Assembly: GCF_033242265.1 (NCBI RefSeq)
Contig: NZ_BTFW01000001.1
Span: 2,097,001 to 2,161,000, forward strand
Source of the DNA: Novosphingobium sp. IK01
GTDB taxonomy: Bacteria; Pseudomonadota; Alphaproteobacteria; Sphingomonadales; Sphingomonadaceae
Reading direction: 5' to 3'
Length of the DNA: 64,000 nucleotides
The notes below the pieces were generated by a model, which was given only the letters and a program-made list of their open reading frames with translations, was not told the DNA's origin and made no database searches. Positions 33,395-40,862 of the stretch are shown in pieces. The position numbers were made by a program, and so were the translations under genes. Numbering within the stretch: the stretch's first letter is position 1; the number at the start of each line of letters is the position of its first letter.

Positions 33395-34443
33395 GCCCCC
33401 GGTTCTCCCCGGCCCGATTTCCGCCCGGAGCATGGGCCGGTGTCCTGCTGGCCCTGCTCGCGCTCCTTTGCGCCGGGGGACCGGCCCGTGCGGCCACGCT
33501 CTATCTTGCCCCCACGGGCAGCGATGCCGCCCCCGGCACCAGCCCCGGAACAGCTCTGGCCACGCTGGGCGCCGCGCTCGCCCGCGCGCAGATGGCCGCG
33601 CCGGGCGAGGAAACCCGCGTGCTGATCCTGCCCGGTGTCTATCGCGGGCAGACCATCGCCATCGACGGGCGCCGCCTGCACGGCCCCCTCACGCTGATGG
33701 GCCAACAGACGGCCCCTGCTGCGCCCCCGACCTTCGTGGGCACCGGGCGCGAGACGTGGCTGCGCCTGCGCGCCGCCGAAGGGCAGGACAGCGGGTTGAC
33801 CGTCAAGGGCCTGCGCATCGTCCACTATGCCACCGCGATCACCCTGAACGGCAACCGCGAGGATCCCGCCGCCTTCAATCGCGGCACCGTGCTGGCCGAT
33901 CTCGTGCTCGAACAGATCGGCAGCGACACCTTGAATGGCGACGGCACCGATGGGCCCTCCCGCCCGTCAACCGCCGCGATCCGCCTGGTCAACGCGCGCG
34001 ACACCACGATCCGGGGCGTGACCTTCCGGGCCATCCGCAACAACCCGCCGCAGACCTGCCCCGGCCTCCACGCGATCTATCTGGCCAGCCATGCCACGGG
34101 CGCGCGGATCGAGGGCAACACGTTCGCCGATTTCTGCGGCAGCGCGATCAAGCTGCGCGACGATTCCGGCGGGGCGACGATCACCGGCAACCGCTTTTCC
34201 GGCGCGGATGGCGCCCCCGCGATCGAGGAATGGTTCTGCGACATGGACCGCACCGACGAATGCACCAAGGCTGCCGGGGAATGCCCGTCGACCGGAATCG
34301 TGATCGGCCCCAACGACTTTGGCGCGATGCCCGCCAGCCTGCGCATCCGCGTGCGGGGCTCGCGCGCGCAGCGGCCCTGGTGCCCGCCGGGCAGCGCCCG
34401 AGCGCCGCGTTTCATCCTGCCGGGCGGCAAAACCCTGCCCTGA
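33391..34443 (+). CDS. Secreted right-handed beta-helix protein
   Basis: 350 residues with a signal peptide (GVLLALLALLCAGGPARA). ATLYLAPTGSDAAPGTSPGTALATLGAAL is the common N-terminal cap of parallel beta-helix polysaccharide-active proteins. The middle has repeated N-x-F/I rungs (GARIEGNTFADFCGSAIKL, GGATITGNRFSG). It could be a lyase, epimerase or binding protein for the exported polymer; no catalytic residues can be assigned. Conserved Cys pairs near the C-terminus (CDMDRTDEC) suggest disulfides. Coupled to the sulfotransferase by ATGA. Confidence 0.8.
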   Translation: MSPRFSPARFPPGAWAGVLLALLALLCAGGPARAATLYLAPTGSDAAPGTSPGTALATLGAALARAQMAAPGEETRVLILPGVYRGQTIAIDGRRLHGPLTLMGQQTAPAAPPTFVGTGRETWLRLRAAEGQDSGLTVKGLRIVHYATAITLNGNREDPAAFNRGTVLADLVLEQIGSDTLNGDGTDGPSRPSTAAIRLVNARDTTIRGVTFRAIRNNPPQTCPGLHAIYLASHATGARIEGNTFADFCGSAIKLRDDSGGATITGNRFSGADGAPAIEEWFCDMDRTDECTKAAGECPSTGIVIGPNDFGAMPASLRIRVRGSRAQRPWCPPGSARAPRFILPGGKTLP

Positions 34444-34476
34444 CGCCCCCCGCCTCCCCTGCAAAGGAACCGTGCC

Positions 34477-35520
34477 ATGGCCTTTGCGGCCCCTTCCCCC
34501 TCAATCGAACCGGCTTCCACGCTGAAAATCGCGCTGGTCGCCGACGAACTGACCCGCGCCTGCCTGACCCCTGAATGCCGCCTCGTCGATGTGCCGCCGC
34601 TCACCACCACCTGGGGCTTCCATCGCTTCCTGAGCGCCGCCCGGCCCGACATGCTGCTGGTGGAAAGCACATGGCAGGGCCCCGCGCAAAGCTGGCGCTA
34701 TCGCGTGGCCAGTTCTCCGCGCCATGCCTGGCTGCGCAGCAACCGGCGGCTGCGCCTGCTCGTGCGCGTGGCGCGCGACATGGGCATTCCCACGGTGTTC
34801 TGGAACAAGGAAGACGGCGTCCACTTCGACCGCTTCATCGCCAGCGCGCGCCTGTTCGAGCATGTCTTCACGGTTGATGCCAATTGCCTCGACCGTTATC
34901 GCACGGTCATGGGGGCGCAGGCCTCGGTCCATGTCCTGCCCTTTCCGGTCCAGCCCGCCTATCACCGGTTCACCGGCTTTGCCTTCCGCCACCATCAGGC
35001 CGCCTTCGTGGGCAGCTACAGCACCCATATCCACCAGACCCGCCGTGCGTGGCAGGACATGGCCTTTTCCGCCGCGCTCGACAGCGGGCTGGGCCTGACG
35101 GTCTATGATCGCAATTCGGCACGCCCCTCGCGCATCTATCGCTATCCGCAGTGGGAGGGGCTGGCCGTGCACCCTGCGGTCGCCCATTGCGAGACGGCGC
35201 GCATCTACAAGGATCACGTCGCCTCGCTCAACGTCAACACCGTCACCGATTCCGCCACGATGTTCTCGCGCCGTCTGGTCGAGATCCTGGCCTGCGGGGG
35301 AATTGCCGTCACCTCGGCGTCCCGCTCGGTCGATGCGCTGTTCGCGCCCTATTGCCACGTCGTGCGCGATGCCGATGAAGCGCGCGACCTCTTCGCGCGG
35401 CTGCGCCATGGTCCGGCGCCCGATGACCTCGACCGCGCAAGGGCGGGCGCCGCCCATGTCGCCGCCCACCACACCTGGGACCAGCGCCTGGCCGAAATCG
35501 CGGCGGTCGTGCGGGTATAG
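34477..35520 (+). CDS. CgeB-like glycosyltransferase
   Basis: 347 residues. IPTVFWNKEDGVHFDRFIASA, VHVLPFPVQPAYH and AAFVGSYSTHIHQTR match the CgeB/DUF3880-type GT-B proteins. The C-terminal SATMFSRRLVEILACGGIAVTS is the nucleotide-sugar side with the conserved Glu. It probably adds a sugar in the same polysaccharide pathway. It is the last gene of the locus. The stop codon is part of a 14-bp triplicate repeat (35515-35556). Confidence 0.83.
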   Translation: MAFAAPSPSIEPASTLKIALVADELTRACLTPECRLVDVPPLTTTWGFHRFLSAARPDMLLVESTWQGPAQSWRYRVASSPRHAWLRSNRRLRLLVRVARDMGIPTVFWNKEDGVHFDRFIASARLFEHVFTVDANCLDRYRTVMGAQASVHVLPFPVQPAYHRFTGFAFRHHQAAFVGSYSTHIHQTRRAWQDMAFSAALDSGLGLTVYDRNSARPSRIYRYPQWEGLAVHPAVAHCETARIYKDHVASLNVNTVTDSATMFSRRLVEILACGGIAVTSASRSVDALFAPYCHVVRDADEARDLFARLRHGPAPDDLDRARAGAAHVAAHHTWDQRLAEIAAVVRV

Positions 35521-35556
35521 GCGCGCAGATATAGGCGCGCGGGTATAGACGCACCG
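35515..35556. repeat. 14-bp tandem repeat duplicating a TAG stop
   Basis: Three units (GTATAGGCGCGCAG, ATATAGGCGCGCGG, GTATAGACGCACCG) begin inside the last codons of the CgeB-like gene. The first TAG is its stop codon; copies follow 14 and 28 bases later. Confidence 0.83.
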
Positions 35557-35622
35557 CATGCCCTTGCCTCCCTGCCGTGGCCCGCTAGTGTCATTTGCAA
35601 TCGAACAGGGGAGCACGACATT

Positions 35623-36933
35623 TTGGCCCGGCGCCTAACGCTGTATATCATCATCGCCATGATTCTGGGCATCGCCACCGGCTATGCCCTGCACCAGTCT
35701 TTCCCGGCAGACAGTCCGACCCTGGCCAGCGCGGCGCAGACGCTCAAGCTTCTGCCCGACGTGTTCCTGCGCGCGATCAAGATGATCATCGCGCCGCTGA
35801 TCCTCTCCACGCTGATCGCGGGCATCGCGGGCATGGGCGACAGCAGCGCGCTGGGGCGCATCGGCGGGCGGGCGCTTGGCTGGTTCATGGGCGCCAGCCT
35901 GCTCTCGATCAGCCTGGGGCTCCTGCTGGTCAACCTGTTCCGGCCGGGTGACGGCCTGCGTTTTGCCGCGACCGAGAAAATCGGCACGCTGGATACGGCC
36001 GATTTCACCGTGCACCACTTCGTGCTCGAAATCGTGCCGACCAGCCTGTTCGACGCGATGGCGCAGAACAACGTGCTGCAAATCCTCATCTTTGCGGTCT
36101 TTGCCGGGCTCGCGCTGTCCGCACTGGGCGAAAAGGGCGCGCCGCTGCTGCGCGGGGCCGAAGCCCTCGCCGCGCTCATGCTCACGATGACCGACTATGT
36201 GATGAAGGCCGCCCCGCTGGCGGTGTTCGGCGCGCTGGGCGCGGTCGTGGCGACGAAGGGGCTGGGCATCATCGCCACGTATGGCGTGTTCGTCTCGGAA
36301 TTCTTCTTCTCGCTGCTGCTGCTGTGGTGCGTGCTGGGCGGGCTGGGCGCGATCTTCCTGGGGAAGCGCATCCTGCTGCTTGCGCGCTATATCCGCGAGC
36401 CGCTGCTGCTGGCCTTTTCCACCGCCAGTTCGGAAAGCGCCCTGCCCAAGCTGTTCGAGCAGCTCGACCGCTTCGGCGTGCCGCGCCGCATCTCGGGCTT
36501 CGTGCTGCCGCTGGGCTATTCGTTCAACCTCGACGGCTCGATGATGTACACGAGCTTTGCGACGATGTTCATCGCGCAGGCCTACAATATCCCGCTGTCC
36601 ATCGGACAGCAGATCGCCATGCTGCTCACGCTGATGGTCACGTCCAAAGGCATCGCCGGGGTTCCCCGCGCGAGCCTGGTGGTCATCGCCGCCACGCTCA
36701 CCCAATTCGGCCTGCCTGTCGAGGGGATCGCGCTGCTGCTGGGCGTGGACACGTTCCTCGACATGGGGCGCACGGCCACCAATGTCGTGGGCAATGCCAT
36801 CGCCACCTGCGTCGTCACCCGCTGGGAGGGCATGTTGCAAGTGCCGCTCGATCCCGATGCGCCCGAGCCCGTGCCCCCGCACGATACGCCCGAGCATGGG
36901 CGGCGGGGGCTCAATCTCGATCCTGAGCAGTAA
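35623..36933 (+). CDS. Dicarboxylate/amino acid:cation symporter (DAACS family)
   Basis: 436 residues with eight or more membrane segments. The family core is visible: LIFAVFAGLALSALGEKG, the serine-rich hairpin AFSTASSESALPKLFEQL, GFVLPLGYSFNLDGSMMYTSF and the C-terminal DTFLDMGRTATNVVGNAIAT with Asp and Asn cation/substrate ligands. It imports C4-dicarboxylates or acidic amino acids with Na+ or H+. The start is a TTG with GGGGAG about 10 bases ahead. Single-gene unit; the following repeat may terminate it. Confidence 0.92.
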   Translation: MARRLTLYIIIAMILGIATGYALHQSFPADSPTLASAAQTLKLLPDVFLRAIKMIIAPLILSTLIAGIAGMGDSSALGRIGGRALGWFMGASLLSISLGLLLVNLFRPGDGLRFAATEKIGTLDTADFTVHHFVLEIVPTSLFDAMAQNNVLQILIFAVFAGLALSALGEKGAPLLRGAEALAALMLTMTDYVMKAAPLAVFGALGAVVATKGLGIIATYGVFVSEFFFSLLLLWCVLGGLGAIFLGKRILLLARYIREPLLLAFSTASSESALPKLFEQLDRFGVPRRISGFVLPLGYSFNLDGSMMYTSFATMFIAQAYNIPLSIGQQIAMLLTLMVTSKGIAGVPRASLVVIAATLTQFGLPVEGIALLLGVDTFLDMGRTATNVVGNAIATCVVTRWEGMLQVPLDPDAPEPVPPHDTPEHGRRGLNLDPEQ

Positions 36934-36937
36934 AAAG

Positions 36938-37052
36938 GGGCCCCTCCGTCAGCCCTTCGGGCGGCTTGCCTCCCCATTTCATGGGGAGGACCTTCCCGAT
37001 CCTCCCCGCTTGCGGGGAGGGGGACCACCCGCGCAGCGGGTGGTGGAGGGGC
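36938..37052. repeat. Intergenic GGGGAGG hairpin element
   Basis: The ends are inverted (GGCCCCTCC and GGTGGAGGGGC). Inside are two hairpins: CCTCCCCATTTCATGGGGAGG and CCTCCCCGCTTGCGGGGAGG, and a third, ACCACCCGCGCAGCGGGTGGT. Elements of this look are, as I recall, common between genes of sphingomonads. Only one copy is in the window. It lies between the convergent symporter and nth genes, probably also acting as a terminator. Confidence 0.8.
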
Positions 37053-37054
37053 AA

Positions 37055-37711
37055 TCAGCCCGCCTTCTTCCCCGGCTTCTCCAGCACCTTGCCCTTGAAC
37101 GCACACAAATCCACCACCGGACAGCGCCAGCACTCGGGCGTGCGCGCCTTGCAGATATAGCGCCCGTGCAGGATCAGCCAGTGATGCGCGCCTAGCCGGA
37201 AGGGGCCCGGCACTTTCTTGTCGAGCCCGGCCTCGACCGCCTCGGGCGTCTTGCCCTTGGCAAGGCCGGTACGGTTGCCCACGCGGAAAATGTGGGTGTC
37301 GACCGCGAAAGTCTCCATCCCGAAGGCGGTGTTCAGCACGACATTGGCGGTCTTGCGCCCGACACCGGGCAGCGCGGTCAGCGCCTCGCGACTCGCCGGA
37401 ACCTCGCCCCCATAATCGCGCACGAGGATTTGCGAGAGCGCGATGACGTTCTTGGCCTTGGTGTTGAACAGCCCGATCGACTTGATGTGCTCTTTCAGCC
37501 CCTCCTCGCCCAGCGCGACCATCTGCGCAGGCGTCTTGACCTCCTCGAACAGACGCTTCGTGGCCTTGTTGACCCCCACGTCGGTCGCCTGGGCCGAGAT
37601 CGTCACGGCCACCAGCAACTGATAGGTATTGCCATAAGCCAGTTCGGTTTCCGGCGCCGGGTTGGCCTCGGCCAGACGGCGGAAGAACTCGAAGATCTGG
37701 TCCTTCTTCAA
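37055..37711 (-). CDS. nth: Endonuclease III
   Basis: 218 residues. This DNA glycosylase/AP lyase removes oxidised pyrimidines in base-excision repair. The helix-hairpin-helix TALPGVGRKTANVVLNTAFG contains the catalytic Lys, AVDTHIFRVGNR the catalytic Asp, and the [4Fe-4S] cluster ligands are C-x6-C-x2-C-x5-C (from CKARTPEC). The start is a TTG four bases after the dapB stop, with GAAGG about 8 bases ahead. Probably co-transcribed with dapB. Confidence 0.95.
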   Translation of the reverse strand: MKKDQIFEFFRRLAEANPAPETELAYGNTYQLLVAVTISAQATDVGVNKATKRLFEEVKTPAQMVALGEEGLKEHIKSIGLFNTKAKNVIALSQILVRDYGGEVPASREALTALPGVGRKTANVVLNTAFGMETFAVDTHIFRVGNRTGLAKGKTPEAVEAGLDKKVPGPFRLGAHHWLILHGRYICKARTPECWRCPVVDLCAFKGKVLEKPGKKAG

Positions 37712-37715
37712 GGGA

Positions 37716-38450
37716 TCAGCCTTCGAGGCCGAGCACGTCGGGCATCGTGTAGCGGCCCGGCGCGCGGCCCAGCAGCCACTGCGCCGCGCGCACCGCGCCG
37801 CGCGCGAAGATGCCCCGGTTCTCGGCCATGTGCGACAGGCTCAGGCGCTCGTTGTCAGTCAGAAAATGAATGGTGTGATCGCCCGCCACGCTGCCCCCGC
37901 GCAGCGCGGCAAAGCCGATGGTGCCCGCCTCGCGCGCGCCGGTGATCCCGTCGCGCCCGCGCACGGCCACGTCCTTCAGGCCCACATGGCGCCCGCGCGC
38001 CGCCGCCTCGCCCAGCAACAGCGCCGTGCCCGAAGGCGCGTCGACCTTCATGCGGTGGTGCGTCTCGACGATCTCGATGTCCCAGTCTTCGCCCAGTCGC
38101 TCGGCCGCCTCGCGCACGAGATGGGCCAGCAGCGTGACCCCGAGCGAGGTATTGCCGGTCTGAAGCACCGGAATCGAAACCGCCGCCGCGTCGATCAGCC
38201 AGTGGTGACGCTCCTCAAGCCCGGTCGTGCCGACCACGATCGGCTTGCCCGCCGCAATCGCCGCATCGAGCGTGAATTCCAGCGCGCCCGGCGCGGAAAA
38301 ATCGACCAGCACGTCGCTTGCCTGCGCCAGCGCGGCCACGTCGCCCTCGCGGTCGATCCCGCCCGAAAGTTCGTGCCCGGCCGCCACCACCGCCGCGCCC
38401 AAGGCCTGCCCCATGCGCCCCGCGCTGCCGATAATGCCGATCCGTGCCAT
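37716..38450 (-). CDS. dapB: 4-hydroxy-tetrahydrodipicolinate reductase
   Basis: 244 residues. DapB reduces hydroxy-tetrahydrodipicolinate with NAD(P)H in lysine and diaminopimelate synthesis. ARIGIIGSAGRMGQALG is the dinucleotide-binding loop, VVGTTGLEE and EIVETHHRMKVDAPSGTAL the catalytic region (His-His and Lys), and TIGFAALRGGSVAGDHT the family C-terminal block. The start at 38450 is chosen by homology; the frame is open further upstream without family sequence. Confidence 0.95.
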   Translation of the reverse strand: MARIGIIGSAGRMGQALGAAVVAAGHELSGGIDREGDVAALAQASDVLVDFSAPGALEFTLDAAIAAGKPIVVGTTGLEERHHWLIDAAAVSIPVLQTGNTSLGVTLLAHLVREAAERLGEDWDIEIVETHHRMKVDAPSGTALLLGEAAARGRHVGLKDVAVRGRDGITGAREAGTIGFAALRGGSVAGDHTIHFLTDNERLSLSHMAENRGIFARGAVRAAQWLLGRAPGRYTMPDVLGLEG

Positions 38451-38580
38451 AGTCGCCGTTCCCTGTCCGAATGTCGCGCGCATCCTTAAAGTCGCTTTGC
38501 GCGTTGGCAAACAGGCAATGATGCAAACAGGCGAAGGCCTTCCATTGGCACAACCCCGCCGATCCGGCATGATGCGCGCC

Positions 38581-39303
38581 ATGGCCCTGCCCCAACATAT
38601 CGTGATCCTCACCGGCGCGGGAATCAGCGCCGAAAGCGGCATCGACACCTTCCGCGATGGCGGCGGACTGTGGGAGCAGCACCGGGTCGAGGATGTCGCC
38701 ACGCCCGAGGCCTTCGAGCGCGCACCCGATCTGGTCCTGCGATTCTACGACATGCGCCGCGCCGCGATTCAGGAGCGCCACCCCAACGCCGCCCACCACT
38801 GGCTCGCCCGCCTCGAACGCGAATGGCCCGCCCATGTCGCGGGTGGCAGCGTCACCGTGGTGACCCAGAATGTCGACGACCTCCACTTGCGCGCCGGGTC
38901 TCAGGCGGTCATCGCCATGCACGGCCAGCACCTCTCGGCGTGGTGTACCACGTGCGATGCCCGCCACCGCTGGACCGGCCCGCTGATCGACCGCCCGCCC
39001 TGCCCCAGTTGCGAGGCCCGCGCGCTGCGGCCCGACATCGTGTGGTTCGGCGAAGTGCCCTACGAGATGGACGCGATCATGGCCGCGATGGACCGGGCCG
39101 ACCTGTTCGTCTCCATCGGCACCTCGGGCGCGGTCTACCCGGCAGCAGGTCTGGTGCGTCTGGCCCGCGAAATCGGCGCGGAAACGCTCGAACTGAACCT
39201 CGAACGCAGTCAAGGCTCGGCCTGGTTCGACGAAACCCGGCTGGGACGGGCGACCGAAGTGGTTCCGGCCTGGGTGGATGAGATGCTGAAAAGAAAAGAA
39301 TAA
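38581..39303 (+). CDS. cobB: NAD-dependent protein deacylase (sirtuin, CobB-type)
   Basis: 240 residues. Sir2 motifs: VILTGAGISAESGIDTFRD (NAD binding), VVTQNVDDLHLRAGS, MHGQHLSAWC with the catalytic His and four zinc cysteines (CTTC and CPSC). VWFGEVPYEMD and VSIGTSGAVYPAAG complete the fold. Sirtuins remove acyl groups from lysines using NAD+. The Y-x-x-R of desuccinylases appears as FYDMRR, so activity on acidic acyl groups is possible. ATGs just upstream (38572) are alternative starts. Confidence 0.92.
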   Translation: MALPQHIVILTGAGISAESGIDTFRDGGGLWEQHRVEDVATPEAFERAPDLVLRFYDMRRAAIQERHPNAAHHWLARLEREWPAHVAGGSVTVVTQNVDDLHLRAGSQAVIAMHGQHLSAWCTTCDARHRWTGPLIDRPPCPSCEARALRPDIVWFGEVPYEMDAIMAAMDRADLFVSIGTSGAVYPAAGLVRLAREIGAETLELNLERSQGSAWFDETRLGRATEVVPAWVDEMLKRKE

Positions 39304-39311
39304 AGAATAAC

Positions 39312-39424
39312 GAAGGGGCCATCGCCCCTTCACCCCATTAGCTTTGGCTGGCCTTGTGCCTGGCGCCACGTCGCGCAAGCCAGCCAACGCCAAGTTAACG
39401 GGGTGCAGGGGCGATGGCCCCTGC
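39312..39424. repeat. Dispersed GGGGCC-type hairpin repeat, copy 2 (inverted pair)
   Basis: GAAGGGGCCATCGCCCCTTC plus ACCCCATTAGCTTTGGC at the left faces an inverted copy at the right (GCCAAGTTAACGGGGTGC, then AGGGGCGATGGCCCCT), joined through GGCTGGC/GCCAGCC arms. So here the unit is complete and palindromic over about 110 bp. It lies between the convergent cobB and moeB-like genes. Confidence 0.82.
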
Positions 39425-39440
39425 TTTCATCTTCTTGTTC

Positions 39441-40226
39441 TTAATGCCCCGAGCACCCCGGATCGCGGGCGATGCGCATCGTCCGCAGGCCCGGCTTCAG
39501 CCCGTCGAGCACATGCAACTGGCCCCATTGCGGATCGCCGAGGCTCGACACCCCTTCGAGCAGCACGCGCAACGCGGCCATCGCGCCGAAGGTGCCCACC
39601 ATGCCCACCATCGCGCCCAGCACCCCTTGCGACGCGCAAGTATCGCAATCCTGTGCGTCGAAGGCATCGCCCACGAAGCAGCGGTAACAGGCGTGGCCGG
39701 GGCGGTGGCCTGCGAAATTGGCGACTTGTCCCTGAAAGCGGCCCAGCGCCGCGCTGGTAAGCGGCACCCCGGCGGCGACGCAAGCGTCCGAGACGGCCAA
39801 CCGCGTGGCGAAATTGTCCGAGCCATCGAGCACGAGGTCGGCCCCGGCGACGAGGGTTTGGGCATTGTCGCGTCCGATCCGGGTGCAATGGACGCTGGCT
39901 TCCAGCACCGGGTCGAACCGGGCCAGCCAGTCGGCGGCGGCCTGCGCCTTGGGCCGGCCGATATCGGCGGTGGTGAAGATCGTCTGGCGCTGGAGGTTGG
40001 AGGCCTCGATCCCATCGTCGTCGATCAGGGTGAAGCGCCCGATTCCCGCCCCCGCCAGATATTGCAGTGCGGGCGCGCCGATCCCGCCCAGCCCCACCAG
40101 CACGACATGCGAGGCCACCAGCCGCGCCTGCCCGGCCCCGCCCACTTCGGGCAGAACGATGTGACGGGCGAAGCGGTCGAGGCGATCGCGCGAAAGGGGG
40201 GCATGCGAAAGGGGAGCGGGTGTCAT
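39441..40226 (-). CDS. ThiF/MoeB-family adenylyltransferase
   Basis: 261 residues. E1-like enzyme that adenylates the C-terminus of a sulfur-carrier protein (ThiS or MoaD). The nucleotide loop VVLVGLGGIGAPALQYLAGAGIG, DDDGIEASNLQRQTIFTTADIG (Arg and Asp ligands) and DGSDNFATRLAVSDACV are typical. Zinc cysteines occur as CYRC and CDTC. No rhodanese domain is fused, so MoeB and ThiF cannot be separated by sequence alone. Start at 40226 by family length. Confidence 0.88.
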   Translation of the reverse strand: MTPAPLSHAPLSRDRLDRFARHIVLPEVGGAGQARLVASHVVLVGLGGIGAPALQYLAGAGIGRFTLIDDDGIEASNLQRQTIFTTADIGRPKAQAAADWLARFDPVLEASVHCTRIGRDNAQTLVAGADLVLDGSDNFATRLAVSDACVAAGVPLTSAALGRFQGQVANFAGHRPGHACYRCFVGDAFDAQDCDTCASQGVLGAMVGMVGTFGAMAALRVLLEGVSSLGDPQWGQLHVLDGLKPGLRTMRIARDPGCSGH

Positions 40227-40273
40227 GTTGCGCGGGGTAGGCCTCCGCGCCTCAAAATGCGAGAGAAACGCGC

Positions 40274-40441
40274 ATGAAAGATCGTCTCTGGATCGTACTC
40301 GTGCTGGCCCTGATCGCGGGGCTTCTGGCAGGATGGTGGGGCAAGGGCCGCTGGGCCGAACATCTCTGCGCGCAGCGCGGTGGCCTGTGGTTCGAACATG
40401 CGAGCGCCTGTGCGCAGGTGGCTGTGCGCAAACCAGCGTGA
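40274..40441 (+). CDS. Small single-pass membrane protein
   Basis: 55 residues. One N-terminal membrane segment (WIVLVLALIAGLLAGWW) is followed by AEHLCAQRGGLWFEHASAC, the C-x4-GG-x-W-x7-C pattern often seen in short secreted or membrane proteins of sphingomonads. The function is unknown. A weak purine-rich site (GAGAGAAA) precedes the ATG. The last part of the gene overlaps the beginning of the phased repeat region that leads to dnaA. Confidence 0.55.
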   Translation: MKDRLWIVLVLALIAGLLAGWWGKGRWAEHLCAQRGGLWFEHASACAQVAVRKPA

Positions 40442-40457
40442 AACCCTGAGCGGAACC

Positions 40458-40820
40458 TGTGTACCGGCAGGGGATACCCTTGGGCAAAGGCCCTGCAAAA
40501 GCCCTGCAAAAGCCCGGCAGAACGGGGGTACAAACGGGGGGAAACCGCTGGCTTACCGGTGCAAAAGCGGTGGACCGGCAGCGGACAAGCCGGTGCAAAC
40601 ACGGCGCACAGCCCTGTGGAAATCCTGATCACAAGTCTGTTGACCGGGCGTGCACTGCCTTGCGGAAAAACGGTGCATGACCCTGTTCAACACGGGCGCA
40701 CAACCTTGTGCAACAGTGGTGGACAGGGCTGTGACTATCGCGTGCACCGGGGGGGCAAAAGGCTGTGCAGGCCCGGTGGAGAGCCTGCGCAGGACTTGTG
40801 GAGTGAGGCGGGAAAACAGG
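40458..40820. repeat. Helically phased 22-23 bp degenerate repeat array next to dnaA
   Basis: Sixteen units begin at 40458, 40481, 40503, 40526, 40548, 40569, 40592, 40615, 40638, 40661, 40684, 40707, 40730, 40752, 40775 and 40797. Intervals are 21-23 bases (mean 22.6). Each unit opens with a motif like TGTGSAAAA and has a second G-rich/GTGCAC-like motif about 11-12 bases later. The best units (TGTGGAAAT at 40615, TGTGCAACA at 40707, TGTGGAGTG at 40797) resemble inverted, imperfect DnaA boxes (TGTGGATAA). The sequence is too degenerate for recent tandem duplication, so spacing rather than sequence seems conserved. Confidence 0.75.
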
Positions 40821-40857
40821 CCCGTTTCCGCCGCCCGAAGCGGGGGAAACGGGCCTG
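40817..40857 (-). terminator. Rho-independent terminator of dnaA
   Basis: A perfect 13-bp stem (CAGGCCCGTTTCC with GGAAACGGGCCTG) and a GC-rich loop. On the minus strand it begins 5 bases after the dnaA stop and is followed by TTTT. Confidence 0.92.
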
Positions 40858-40862
40858 CCGAA

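Larger units (their letters stand above)
40442..40862. other. Non-coding region 3' of dnaA with phased repeat array
   Basis: 421 bases with no gene. 40458-40820 is filled by a degenerate repeat of mean period about 22.6 bp (separate entry) and 40817-40857 is the dnaA terminator. Frames run open over much of it only because the repeats contain few stop codons. Confidence 0.7.

Noticed and set aside
40458..40820. CRISPR array or coding repeats next to dnaA
   Set aside because: Units are adjacent and degenerate with no constant repeat plus unique spacers, and no cas genes are present. The period is not a multiple of three, so it does not encode a protein repeat.
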